Assembly: GCF_019802285.1 (NCBI RefSeq)
Contig: NZ_JAIEUJ010000002.1
Coordinates: 620,001-684,000, forward strand
Direction of reading: 5' to 3'
DNA length: 64,000 nt
From: Novilysobacter antarcticus
Lineage (GTDB): Bacteria > Pseudomonadota > Gammaproteobacteria > Xanthomonadales > Xanthomonadaceae
The notes beneath the pieces were generated by a model that was given only the letters and a program-made list of their open reading frames with translations, was not told the origin of the DNA and made no database searches. The position numbers and the translations under genes are program-made. How positions within the stretch are numbered: position 1 is the stretch's first letter; the number at the start of each line of letters is the position of its first letter. This document shows, in pieces, positions 16,067 to 24,365 of the stretch.

Positions 16067-16874
16067 CGGCAAATCCCCGGCGCGTCGACTGGAACCACAG
16101 GCTGCCCAGGTAGGCAAAAACCAGGCTGAAGAACAGATACCACGCCAGGCCCGACCAATTGGGCAGGATGCCCCACAGGGCCACGTTCCGCATTTCGTCG
16201 ATGATGAATGTCAACGGATTCAGATGGAATATCTTCTGGTATGTATCGGGCAAGGCGCTGACCGGAATGATGGCCGACGACAGGAACAGCATCGCCGTCG
16301 CGATCGGCCCGGTGATCTGGTTGATATCGCGAAAATAAACACCCAGCGCAGCCAGGAACCAGGCCAATCCGGAGAGCAACACCAGCATTGGCAAGATCAC
16401 CAGCGGCACCAGCACGATGGTCGAGGGCAACGGCCCCTCAAGCACCAGATGCACCAAGGTGAACACCACCAGATTCATCGTGAAATGAAACAACGCCGAC
16501 AGCAGCATGGGCCACGGCAATATCTCAAGTGGGAAGATGATCCGCTTGACGTAGTTGGGATTGCTGACTACCAGCATCGGTGACCGCATCAGGCATTCGG
16601 CAAAGAAGCCGTGGACAATCAGTCCGGCGAACAGGATCAGCGCGAAGTTCGAGGTCCCGCCGCCCATCACCGGCCACTTCGCGCGCAATATCTCGCCAAA
16701 CGCCACGCTGTAAACGATCACCATCATCAACGGGCCGAGCAAGGTCCAGATCAGGCCCAGGCTGGCGCCACGGTAGCGGCCCAAGACCTCGCGCTTGGTC
16801 ATTTCCCAGGTGAGCGAGCCATGCCTGGTGACCGCACCGAGCGCGCTGGCCGCGCTTAAAAAACGATTGCCCAT
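16056..16874 (-). CDS. wzm: ABC-2 type permease for O-polysaccharide export
   Basis: A 272-residue membrane protein with about six helices and the N-terminal amphipathic start seen in Wzm/TagG-type permeases (TKREVLGRYRGASLGLIWTLLGP). It contains the NPNYVKRIIFPLEILP motif, which is typical of polysaccharide ABC-2 permeases and contacts the ATPase. It pairs with the overlapping wzt to form the channel for the finished O-chain. It is the first gene of the transport section, 55 bases downstream of metB on the same strand. The pair implies an ABC-dependent pathway; no Wzx flippase, Wzy polymerase or Wzz is seen in the locus. Confidence 0.94.
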   Translation of the reverse strand: MGNRFLSAASALGAVTRHGSLTWEMTKREVLGRYRGASLGLIWTLLGPLMMVIVYSVAFGEILRAKWPVMGGGTSNFALILFAGLIVHGFFAECLMRSPMLVVSNPNYVKRIIFPLEILPWPMLLSALFHFTMNLVVFTLVHLVLEGPLPSTIVLVPLVILPMLVLLSGLAWFLAALGVYFRDINQITGPIATAMLFLSSAIIPVSALPDTYQKIFHLNPLTFIIDEMRNVALWGILPNWSGLAWYLFFSLVFAYLGSLWFQSTRRGFADVL

Positions 16875-16929
16875 GATTATTCCTTGCAGACCCGCTTCTT
16901 ACCGCTCGGGAATCGGGATGCCCGACGGC

Positions 16930-18111
16930 TCAACCGCGCAACGCGCTTTCGATGTCAGATTGCAGGTCCACCACATCCTCCACGCCCACGCTGAGCCGCA
17001 CGAGATTGTCCGTGATCCCCAGCGCCGTGCGCCGTTCTACCGGCACCGACGCGTGCGTCATGATTGCCGGATGGTTGACCAGGCTTTCCACACCGCCCAG
17101 GGATTCAGCCAGCGCAAACAGCTGGGTCTTTTCGCAGAAGCGGTTTGCCGCCTCGGCGCCGCCCTTCAGGTAGATGCTGATCATGCCGCCGAAGCCGTCC
17201 ATCTGAAGGTTTGCGAGTTCGTGCTGCGGATGCGACTTCAAACCCGGATACAGAACCTTCTCCACCGCCGTATGCCATTGCAGCCATTGCGCCAGCTGAT
17301 GGGCGTTCTCGCAATGCGCCTTCATCCGCAGATGCAGTGTCTTCAGGCCGCGCAGCGCCAGGAAGCTGTCAAACGGGCCCTGAACGGCGCCGGTGGCGTT
17401 CTGCAGAAACGCGACCTGCTCGGCCAGTTCGGCGTTATCGCCAACCACAACGATGCCGCCGACGATGTCGGAGTGGCCATTGAGGTACTTGGTGGCGGAG
17501 TGAACGACGATGTCGGCGCCCAACTCCAGTGGTCGCTGCAGGATCGGCGAGGAGAACGTGTTGTCGACCACGACGATCAGGCCGTGTTTATGCGCAATCT
17601 CGGCGATGCGACCGATGTCTACCAGCTTCAGCAGAGGGTTGGTCGGCGTCTCGATCCACACCATTTTGGTCTCGGGCCGGATCGCGGCCTCGAAGGAGGC
17701 GGCATCGGTCAGGTCGACCCAGCTGAAGTCCAGGCCCGCGCTGCGGCGGCGGACGCGCTCGAACAACCGGTAGGTCCCGCCATATACGTCATCCATCGCG
17801 ATGACGTGGCTGCCGCTGTCGAGCAGCTCCAGCACCGTCGAACTCGCCGCAGAGCCGGAGGCAAAGGCAAAGCCGCGCGTTCCGCTTTCCAGCGCGGCCA
17901 CGCAGCCCTCGTAGGCGAAGCGCGTCGGGTTGTGGCTGCGCGAGTACTCGAAACCCTGATGCACGCCCGGGCTGGACTGCACGTAGGTGGATGTCGCGTA
18001 GATCGGCGTCATCACCGCGCCGGTGCTTGGGTCCGGTGACTGCCCTGCATGGATCGCAAGAGTTCCCAAGCCCTGCCTGCGCCCAGCCCTGTTGGAATTG
18101 TCACTACTCAT
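16930..18111 (-). CDS. metB: Cystathionine gamma-synthase/gamma-lyase (PLP)
   Basis: A 393-residue Cys/Met-metabolism PLP enzyme. The catalytic lysine is K208 in HSATKYLNGHSD; other signatures are YSRSHNPTR, FASGSAAS and SLGGVESLVNHPA. Family members either join O-succinylhomoserine and cysteine into cystathionine or cleave cystathionine to cysteine; sequence motifs alone do not separate them. The ATG at 18111 is used; the frame is open to a TTG at 18126. Upstream lies a cystathionine beta-synthase on the same strand, which hints at reverse transsulfuration, while the metB label follows its conserved position as LPS-locus border in Xanthomonas. Confidence 0.9.
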   Translation of the reverse strand: MSSDNSNRAGRRQGLGTLAIHAGQSPDPSTGAVMTPIYATSTYVQSSPGVHQGFEYSRSHNPTRFAYEGCVAALESGTRGFAFASGSAASSTVLELLDSGSHVIAMDDVYGGTYRLFERVRRRSAGLDFSWVDLTDAASFEAAIRPETKMVWIETPTNPLLKLVDIGRIAEIAHKHGLIVVVDNTFSSPILQRPLELGADIVVHSATKYLNGHSDIVGGIVVVGDNAELAEQVAFLQNATGAVQGPFDSFLALRGLKTLHLRMKAHCENAHQLAQWLQWHTAVEKVLYPGLKSHPQHELANLQMDGFGGMISIYLKGGAEAANRFCEKTQLFALAESLGGVESLVNHPAIMTHASVPVERRTALGITDNLVRLSVGVEDVVDLQSDIESALRG

Positions 18112-18262
18112 TGTGGGCGCTCCCAAACCGCGACGAATCAGCCGACAAGTTTATCACCGACGGCTGAAGGGCCCCTCACCGCTTTGAGCATCCATCGACC
18201 CGGAAATCGGTTTACCACCGGGGCGCTGGGTCGCAAGGCTCTTTGTCCCGCGGTGCTCGGGT

Positions 18263-19639
18263 CTACTCCACCCGCCTGCGCAAATGGTTCAGCAAGTCAA
18301 TCCGTGTGATCAGCCCCAAAAAGCGGTCGCCGTCCACAATGACCGCGACGTGGCCGCGCTCGAATACGGGCAACAGCGCCTCCACCGGCTGGTGCAAATC
18401 GATCTTCTCAACCTTGCTCACCATCGCCGTGGACACGGGATCGCGGAACCCGGCTTCATCGCCATACACATGCAGCAGCAGGTCGGACTCGTCGATGATG
18501 CCGACCAGCTCGTCGCCGCGCATCACCGGCAACTGGCTGACGTCGTAGAGCTTCATGCGCTGATAGGCGGTGACCAGCAGGTCGTCGGGGCCGATGACGA
18601 CGGTGTCGCGGCGCGAGAAGGGGCGCAGGATCAGGTCGCGCAGGTCGCCGTGGCGTTCCGCTTCCAGAAAGCCGTTGTCGAGCATCCAGTAGTCGTTGTA
18701 CATCTTCGACAGGTACTTGTTACCGGTATCGCAGACGAACACCAGCACACGTTTGGGGACCGTCTGCGCGGCGCAGTATTTAAGCGCCGCCGCCAGCAGG
18801 GTGCCCGTCGAGGAGCCGCCGAGAATGCCTTCCTTCTCCAGCAGCATGCGCGCGGTCATGAAGCTTTCCTTGTCGCTGATCGCATAGGCCTGCTTGACGC
18901 GGCTGAAGTCGGCAATCGATGGCAGGAAATCCTCGCCGATTCCTTCCACCATCCAGCTGGCGGACTTGTCGCTCAGCGTGCCCTCGTTGATGTATTCGGT
19001 CAGGATCGAGCCGACCGGATCCGCGAGGATCAGTTCGGTGTGCGGGGATTTCTCTGCAAAGCAGCGCGACAAACCGGTCATGGTGCCGGAGCTGCCGCAG
19101 CCAAATACGATCGCATCCAGCCCGCCGACCTCAGCCATCTGGGCGAGGATCTCCGGACCGGTGACCTGCTCGTGCGCGGCGGGGTTGTCCGGATTGCCGA
19201 ACTGGTTGATGAAGTACGCGCCGGGCGTCTCGCTGGCAATCCGCGCCGCCAGGTCCTGGTAGTAGTCGGGGTGGCCTTTGGCGACGTCCGAACGCGTCAG
19301 TACCACCTGCGCGCCCATCGCCTTGAGGTTGAAAATCTTCTCCCGGCTCATCTTGTCGGGAACCACGAGGATGAGCTTGTAGCCTTTCTGCTGGGCGACC
19401 AGCGCCAGCCCCAGCCCGGTGTTGCCCGCCGTGCCCTCGACCAGCGTGTCGCCGGGCGCAATGTCGCCGCGTGCCTCGGCCGCCTCGATCATCTGCAGAC
19501 CGATGCGATCCTTGATGGAGCCACCGGGGTTCTGGGATTCCAGCTTGAAATACAGTTCGCACACACCGGTGTCGAGGTGTTGCGCCTTCACGATTGGCGT
19601 GTTGCCGATCAGATCGAGTACGGAGCTGGCAATTCGCAT
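18263..19639 (-). CDS. cbs: Cystathionine beta-synthase with C-terminal CBS pair
   Basis: A 458-residue PLP enzyme. The beta-family core has NPGGSIKDR with the PLP lysine K43, the substrate loop EGTAGNTG and GCGSSGTMTG phosphate-binding loop. Two CBS motifs occupy about 340-458 (VTAYQRMKLYDVSQLPVM and a second near the end). The CBS pair and length fit cystathionine beta-synthase better than cysteine synthase CysK, which lacks that module. The reaction would be serine (or O-acetylserine) plus homocysteine to cystathionine, feeding the adjacent metB-like enzyme to make cysteine. The 151-base gap to metB may hold a separate promoter. Allosteric control through the CBS module is possible but not shown. 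Confidence 0.9.
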   Translation of the reverse strand: MRIASSVLDLIGNTPIVKAQHLDTGVCELYFKLESQNPGGSIKDRIGLQMIEAAEARGDIAPGDTLVEGTAGNTGLGLALVAQQKGYKLILVVPDKMSREKIFNLKAMGAQVVLTRSDVAKGHPDYYQDLAARIASETPGAYFINQFGNPDNPAAHEQVTGPEILAQMAEVGGLDAIVFGCGSSGTMTGLSRCFAEKSPHTELILADPVGSILTEYINEGTLSDKSASWMVEGIGEDFLPSIADFSRVKQAYAISDKESFMTARMLLEKEGILGGSSTGTLLAAALKYCAAQTVPKRVLVFVCDTGNKYLSKMYNDYWMLDNGFLEAERHGDLRDLILRPFSRRDTVVIGPDDLLVTAYQRMKLYDVSQLPVMRGDELVGIIDESDLLLHVYGDEAGFRDPVSTAMVSKVEKIDLHQPVEALLPVFERGHVAVIVDGDRFLGLITRIDLLNHLRRRVE

Positions 19640-19748
19640 GCGGGTAACGGGTTTCTGGCGCCGGCAGTCGCGGCTGACCCGGGGATTCTAAGGGATGCCG
19701 GCACCGGCGGCCCGCAGACCGGCAGCCGGCGTCGGCAGTGCACCATGC

Positions 19749-19967
19749 TCAGGTAGCCTGGGCAGCGTACATTCTGACCAACTGGTCCTTGGCCGCGAGC
19801 TTTTCCCGTTTCATCTGCGCCAGCGTTGTCGTATCGATCGGCAGCACACCCAACTCGGCGTCCATCACCTTCTTGTCGAGCTTCTTGTGACGCTGGTACA
19901 GCCGCTTGAACTCGCGGTTGGAATCGATCAGGGCATCGATCTCGGGCTGGGATTGATCATCGAACAT
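19749..19967 (-). CDS. DUF465 (YdcH-like) small protein
   Basis: A 72-residue, highly charged, alpha-helical protein (FKRLYQRHKKLDKKVMDAE, then LAQMKREKLAAKDQLVRMY) matching the YdcH/DUF465 family of short helical-hairpin proteins of unknown function. The ATG at 19967 is fixed by a perfect AAGGAGG Shine-Dalgarno; the longer open frame upstream has no family similarity. It lies 109 bases upstream of cbs on the same strand, and its leader contains a strong hairpin (19995-20018), so expression may be controlled at the RNA level (inference). Confidence 0.85.
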   Translation of the reverse strand: MFDDQSQPEIDALIDSNREFKRLYQRHKKLDKKVMDAELGVLPIDTTTLAQMKREKLAAKDQLVRMYAAQAT

Positions 19968-20359
19968 TGAGGCCTCCTTCAGCACATGGACAAACGCCCC
20001 GACCGGGCGGTCAGGGCGTGCATGGATTGGATCAGGAGATTCGCCGTCTGGAGTGTCGCGCGTTGCACCCAGGCCGCCGGGAACGCTCCCACGACGTTGT
20101 GGAAACCTGAAACCTGGGAGATCGGCGGGATTGCGGTGGTCGACGTGGCGGATCATCTACGGCTCATCGCCGGGCGGGAATCGATCGCCCGGTGATTCGA
20201 CCCTACTCCGCACGTCCGGCACCGGCAAGACGCGTTGGCCGGGCCGAGGGTGCGTCCGAGGCGAAGCCCCGGCAAGAGCCTTGTCCCCACACGCTATGCC
20301 GACTTAAACCGCTGACAACCAACGATTTATTGACAAATCGGCCAGCGGCCTGGGCGCGG
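19968..20359. other. Structured 392-base intergenic region, possible ncRNA or leader
   Basis: No credible protein frame. Two stable hairpins are visible: 20166-20196 (11-bp arms with one G.U on the plus strand, 9-nt loop) and 19995-20018 (10-bp stem, tetraloop, fully paired on the minus strand if one G.U is counted). Between them, on the minus strand, CTCCCA can pair with TGGGAG, or the overlapping CCCAGG with CCTGGG, giving mutually exclusive stems. This suggests a structured RNA or regulatory leader for the DUF465 gene. I could not match it to a known RNA family. Confidence 0.4.
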
Positions 20360-20971
20360 TTACTTCTTCTTGGGCTTCTCGTCAGGCTTGCCGCCCATCA
20401 GCTCGGCTTCCTGGCGGGCCAATTCGGCTTCGCGGGCGCGGGCGGCTTTCAGACGGGCAGCCTGAGCCCCGGCGACGTCCTTGAGCGCGGTCTCCACGTC
20501 GGCCATGGCGTCGGCGTCGCTCTGGGTCTGCATGCGCAGACGCTCCGCCTCCTCGGCGCGCACTTGGGCCTCGATACGCAGACGCTCGGCTTCGGCACGC
20601 GCGGCCGCGGCGTCACGGCGACTGGCTTCCAGCAGCAACTCGGTGCGCTCCCGTTCCAGCTCACGTATCTGCCGCTGCATCGCGGCTGTCTCCGCCGCCG
20701 CCTCGGCGATCTGCACCCGGCGGTCGGCGACGTAATACGCCGCCTCGTACTGACTCTGGCGGGCGTTGGCCAGTGCATCAACGGCGTTGCGTGCCTGCAG
20801 GCGCTCAAAGGACGCGGCATTGGCGTAGTCAGGATTGGCATCCAGTGCGACCAGCTTGCGGCCCAGGGCCTCAGCGCCGGCATCGGAGCGTCCCTGTGCG
20901 TGGGCCGGCGACACGGCGGCCGCCAGCATCAGCGCGATCGCAAGGCAACGAATATCGGTGGAGAGTCTCAT
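20360..20971 (-). CDS. Periplasmic Ala/Glu-rich coiled-coil protein
   Basis: 203 residues with a Sec signal peptide (cleavage probably after AHA at about residue 25) and a long helical, Ala/Glu/Arg-rich body (IRELERERTELLLEASRRDAA and similar) that reads as coiled coil, ending in a Lys-rich tail (PDEKPKKK). It resembles the DUF4398-associated envelope proteins that in related bacteria precede an OmpA domain, but no OmpA peptidoglycan-binding domain is present here. The ATG overlaps the stop of the upstream lipoprotein as ATGA, so the two are one unit. Function unknown. Confidence 0.75.
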   Translation of the reverse strand: MRLSTDIRCLAIALMLAAAVSPAHAQGRSDAGAEALGRKLVALDANPDYANAASFERLQARNAVDALANARQSQYEAAYYVADRRVQIAEAAAETAAMQRQIRELERERTELLLEASRRDAAAARAEAERLRIEAQVRAEEAERLRMQTQSDADAMADVETALKDVAGAQAARLKAARAREAELARQEAELMGGKPDEKPKKK

Positions 20972-21348
20972 CGGCTGCTCGCTCCTTCGAAACGTTCGCG
21001 AAGCTCGCGCACTTCATCGCGGCGTTGGGCCAGCTCCGCCGCTGCCTTCGCATTGGCGCTCAGGGCGATCGCGAGCTCAGCGTCGGCGCTGGCGGCGTTG
21101 GCCAGCGAGCGTGCCGCATCATTGCGACCTTCCGACATCGCCACCTGGGCGCGACTCAGGCCATCGCGTGCCGACGCAAGCTGCTCGCTGGCGTACTGGT
21201 CAGCGTCCAGATCAGTGGCCCTGGAAACGGCCTGACGCGCATCTGCCAGCTCATTGGTCGGCGGCGGCAGGGTGGCGCATGCGCCGAGCACACAAGCGAG
21301 AACTGTGCACGCGAGCAAACTGCGGAATTGTGCGAAGCTTGGATGCAT
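20968..21348 (-). CDS. DUF4398-type lipoprotein
   Basis: 126 residues. A hydrophobic signal ends in a lipobox (VLGAC), followed by a DUF4398-like helical domain: ELADARQAVSRATDLDADQYA, then SARDGLSRAQVAM and a second helix. Such proteins are small envelope lipoproteins of unknown role. The ATG at 21348 places the signal peptide correctly; the open frame extends further upstream without similarity. It is divergent from pilU, with 95 bases between, and coupled to the coiled-coil periplasmic gene. Confidence 0.8.
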   Translation of the reverse strand: MHPSFAQFRSLLACTVLACVLGACATLPPPTNELADARQAVSRATDLDADQYASEQLASARDGLSRAQVAMSEGRNDAARSLANAASADAELAIALSANAKAAAELAQRRDEVRELRERFEGASSR

Positions 21349-21443
21349 ATGGGGAGCCGTGGTGGAGGTGTATCGCCCGGCCATTGTGGGCAATCCGGCG
21401 TCAAGGTTGCAATGACGGCGTCCGGTCAACGGGGAGTGCGCGC

Positions 21444-22541
21444 ATGGACATCGGCTATTTTTTGAAGCTGATGACGGAGAAGAACGCGTCGGACATGTTC
21501 TTGAGCACCGGCGCGCCGGTGTACATCAAGATCGAGGGCCGGCTGCATCCGTTGGGTAATACCGGCCTGCCGCCGGGGATGGTCAAGAAGATCGCCTATT
21601 CGCTGATGGGTGATGGCCAGGTGCCGCAGTTCGAGCGCGAGCTGGAGCTCAACATGGCCTACTCGCTGCCCGACGCCGGCCGCTTCCGCATCAACGTGTT
21701 CAAGCAGCGCGGTGAAGTCGGCATGGTGATCCGCGCGATCCGCAGCGTGATCCCATCGATCGAGGAGCTGCAACTGCCGCAGGTGCTCAAGAACATCATC
21801 CTGGAGCCGCGCGGGCTGGTCCTGATCGTCGGCTCCACCGGCTCGGGCAAGTCGACGACGCTGGCCTCGATGATCGACCACCGCAACAGCAGCGTCTCGG
21901 GGCACATCCTCACCATCGAGGATCCGATCGAGTACCTGCACCGGCACAAGCGCTCGCTGGTCAACCAGCGCGAGGTCGGCCTGGACACCCATGCCTTCCA
22001 GAGCGCGCTGAAAAATGCGATGCGCGAAGCGCCGGACGTGATCCTGATTGGCGAGATCCTCGACCAGTCGACGATGGAGGCGGCAATCGCCTTCGCCGAG
22101 ACGGGGCATCTGTGCCTGGCCACGCTGCACTCCAACAACGCCGACCAGACCATCGAACGCATCCTCAACTTCTTCCCCGAGGCGGCGCACAAGAACGTGC
22201 TGATGAACCTGTCGCTGAATCTGAAGGCGGTGATATCCCAGCGCCTGGTGGTGGGCGTGGACGGCCGCCGCGTGCCTGCCGCGGAGGTACTGATCAACAC
22301 GCCGCACATCCGCGACCTGATCCGCCGTGGCCAGATCCACGAGATCAAGCAGGCGATGGAGGAGTCGCTGGAGGAAGGCATCGAATCCTTCGACCAGTGC
22401 CTGTTCCGGATGCAGAAGGAAGGCAAGATCGATATCGACGAGGCGTTGCGCGCGGCCGACTCACGCGACGGACTGGCACTGAAGTTCCGCCTGTCCGACG
22501 GTGCCGACGCCGAGCACGACCAGTACGCGTCGGTGTTCTGA
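21444..22541 (+). CDS. pilU: Type IV pilus retraction ATPase PilU
   Basis: A 365-residue hexameric GspE-family ATPase. Walker A is GSTGSGKST (130-138); the Asp box is ILTIEDPIEYLH; the Walker B region reads LIGEILD (201-207), where the common form is IGEIRD; the His box is GHLCLATLHSNNA. The N-terminal LMTEKNASDMFL and the C-terminal EEGIESFDQCLF are PilU-like rather than PilT-like. PilU assists PilT in depolymerising pili for twitching. The ATG at 21444 follows GGGGAG. PilT is not adjacent here, unlike in many relatives, so the gene stands alone beside a divergent lipoprotein. Confidence 0.93.
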   Translation: MDIGYFLKLMTEKNASDMFLSTGAPVYIKIEGRLHPLGNTGLPPGMVKKIAYSLMGDGQVPQFERELELNMAYSLPDAGRFRINVFKQRGEVGMVIRAIRSVIPSIEELQLPQVLKNIILEPRGLVLIVGSTGSGKSTTLASMIDHRNSSVSGHILTIEDPIEYLHRHKRSLVNQREVGLDTHAFQSALKNAMREAPDVILIGEILDQSTMEAAIAFAETGHLCLATLHSNNADQTIERILNFFPEAAHKNVLMNLSLNLKAVISQRLVVGVDGRRVPAAEVLINTPHIRDLIRRGQIHEIKQAMEESLEEGIESFDQCLFRMQKEGKIDIDEALRAADSRDGLALKFRLSDGADAEHDQYASVF

Positions 22542-22574
22542 CGCGCGCTGGCGCCGCTGCGACCGCCAGGATTC

Positions 22575-23252
22575 TCAGCCGGAGCCAGTCTCCGGCGCAG
22601 GAGCGTCAGGCTGGTTCTCCGGCCGTGCCGCGTCGAATTCGGGCAGCGCCAGACAGGCCTGCTCCACCCTGACCAAGGTGGGGTAAGGCGTCAGGTCCAC
22701 CGCGAAGCGGCGCGCGTTGTACATCTGCGGTATGAGGCAGCAATCGGCCAGGCCGGGGACGTCGCCTTCACAGAACATCCCGGTGGACGGATGGTCATTG
22801 AGCATCGTCTCGATTGCAGCGAAGCCCTCGGCTACCCAGTGCCTGACCCACTCCTCGCGCTCGGGCTGGGGAACGCCCCATGTGCGCTCGAAATACTGCA
22901 GCACCCGCAGGTTGTTGAGCGGATGGATGTCGCAGGCGAGCGTCTGGGCGATCGCCCGCGCGCGCTGCCGATCCCGGCTGGCCGCAGGCAGCAGCGGCGG
23001 CGTGGGCCAGGTCTCGTCCAGGTATTCCAGGATCGCCACCGACTGCCGCATGACGCGGTCCCCGTGCATGAGCACCGGCACCAGTTCCTGCGGGTTGAGC
23101 TGGCGGTAGGCTTCGGCGTGCTGTTGGCCGCCGTCACGGACCAGGTGCACCGGTACCGTCTTGTAGGCCAGCCCTTTCAGGTTGAGACCGATCCTGACGC
23201 GATACGCCGCGCTGGAGCGCCAGTACGAGTACAGCGTCAACTGCTCGGTCAT
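22575..23252 (-). CDS. maiA: Maleylacetoacetate isomerase (zeta-class GST)
   Basis: A 225-residue GST-fold protein. The N-terminal LYSYWRSSAAYRVRIGLNLKG contains the SSxxxRVRI active-site motif of zeta GSTs; ELVPVL and QSVAILEYLDE are the glutathione-binding elements. It isomerises maleylacetoacetate to fumarylacetoacetate in tyrosine/homogentisate breakdown. ATG 23252 is preceded by GGGAGAGAGG. It follows the fumarylacetoacetase gene by 25 bases on the same strand, which confirms the pathway. The C-terminal tail (about 15 residues, Pro/Glu-rich) extends a little beyond the usual end. Confidence 0.94.
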   Translation of the reverse strand: MTEQLTLYSYWRSSAAYRVRIGLNLKGLAYKTVPVHLVRDGGQQHAEAYRQLNPQELVPVLMHGDRVMRQSVAILEYLDETWPTPPLLPAASRDRQRARAIAQTLACDIHPLNNLRVLQYFERTWGVPQPEREEWVRHWVAEGFAAIETMLNDHPSTGMFCEGDVPGLADCCLIPQMYNARRFAVDLTPYPTLVRVEQACLALPEFDAARPENQPDAPAPETGSG

Positions 23253-23277
23253 GCCTCTCTCCCTGGCGAGCGCGCGG

Positions 23278-24264
23278 TCAGTCGTTGTGGCGTTCGATGC
23301 GCTGTTCGATGGCGCCAAAGATGCTGGCTCCCTCGCGGTCGAGCATCTCGATGCGGACCGTATCGCCGAAGGACATGAACGGGGTGCTCGGCTTGCCGTC
23401 GCGCAGCGCCTCGACCGTACGCAGCTCGGCAAAGCAGGACGCGCCCAGTGCGGTGTCCTCGTTGGCGATGGTCCCCGAGCCCACGATCGTACCCGCCGAC
23501 AGCGGACGGGTGCGCGCCGCGTGTGCGACCAGCTGGGCAAAGTTGAACTGCATGTCGACGCCCGCCTCGGGCGCACCGAACCACTTGCCGTTGACGTGGG
23601 TAAGCATTGGCAGGTGCAGCTTGGTATCCCGCCAGGCATCGCCCAACTCGTCGGGGGTCACGAACACCGGGCTCAGCGCCGAGCGAGGCTTGGCCTGCAG
23701 GAAGCCGAAGCCCTTGGCCAGCTCGCCTGGAATCAGGTTGCGCAACGACACGTCATTGACCAGGCCGACCAGCTGGATGTGGCCGGCCGCGGATTCGGGA
23801 GAGACAGCCATCGGCACGTCATCGGTGATGACCACCAGTTCGGCCTCTAGATCGATGCCGAACTCCTCGCTGCTCACGCGCACCGGGTCGCGCGGCCCCA
23901 TGAAGCCGGCGCTGACCGCCTGGTACATCAACGGGTCGGTGTAGAAGCTCTCCGGCACCTCGGCACCGCGGGCGCGGCGGACGCGCTCCACGTGCGGCAG
24001 GTAGGCGCTGCCATCGACGAACTCGTAGGCGCGCGGGAGCGGCGCGGCAAGTATGGCCACGTCCAGTTCAAACGCGCCCTCGGCGCTGCCGGCATTGAGC
24101 GACTCGTACAAGGCATTCAGTCGCGGAGCGGCGTTGCTCCAGTCCTCGAGCGCGCGCTGCAGGATGTCGGCGATGCCCGTGGCGCGAACCGCGCGGGTCA
24201 GGTCGCGCGAAACGACGACCAGCGTGCCGTCGCGGCCGCCTTCCTTGAGGGAACCAAGCTTCAT
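23278..24264 (-). CDS. fahA: Fumarylacetoacetate hydrolase family protein
   Basis: A 328-residue FAH-fold hydrolase. SSEEFGIDLEAELVVITDD contains the acidic metal-binding pattern (E-x-E), with NDVSLRNL and GSGTIANEDT as further FAH motifs. It cleaves fumarylacetoacetate to fumarate and acetoacetate, the last step of homogentisate catabolism. It is the first gene of a two-gene unit with maiA. hppD and hmgA are not in the window. The start at 24264 gives the usual MKLGSLKEGGRDG N-terminus of this bacterial subgroup. Confidence 0.94.
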   Translation of the reverse strand: MKLGSLKEGGRDGTLVVVSRDLTRAVRATGIADILQRALEDWSNAAPRLNALYESLNAGSAEGAFELDVAILAAPLPRAYEFVDGSAYLPHVERVRRARGAEVPESFYTDPLMYQAVSAGFMGPRDPVRVSSEEFGIDLEAELVVITDDVPMAVSPESAAGHIQLVGLVNDVSLRNLIPGELAKGFGFLQAKPRSALSPVFVTPDELGDAWRDTKLHLPMLTHVNGKWFGAPEAGVDMQFNFAQLVAHAARTRPLSAGTIVGSGTIANEDTALGASCFAELRTVEALRDGKPSTPFMSFGDTVRIEMLDREGASIFGAIEQRIERHND

Positions 24265-24330
24265 CGGAAACTCCTGATAACGGCGCCGTGGCGCGATGGT
24301 TTCAATTGTAACCGCCCGCAGCCGGGCAAC

Positions 24331-24354
24331 AAAAAACCCGCCACGTGGGCGGGT
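24331..24354 (-). terminator. Intrinsic terminator after tRNA-Gln
   Basis: On the minus strand a CCCGCC stem, short loop CACGT and GGCGGG arm are followed at once by six T residues. It lies 11 bases beyond the 3' end of tRNA-Gln and ahead of fahA, so it should stop transcripts from the rplM-rpsI-tRNA side. Confidence 0.9.
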
Positions 24355-24365
24355 TCTTCGTTGTA

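Noticed and set aside
19995-20018. Intrinsic terminator for the coiled-coil protein operon
   Set aside because: The stem is strong, but only three T follow on the minus strand and it is more than 340 bases from the stop, so it is kept as part of a structured region only.
19968-20156. N-terminal extension of the DUF465 protein
   Set aside because: The extension lies in the structured region and has no family similarity; AAGGAGG before ATG 19967 settles the start.
20835-21443. N-terminal extension of pilU by about 200 codons
   Set aside because: It runs antisense through the lipoprotein genes; ATG 21444 has a Shine-Dalgarno and matches the PilU N-terminus.
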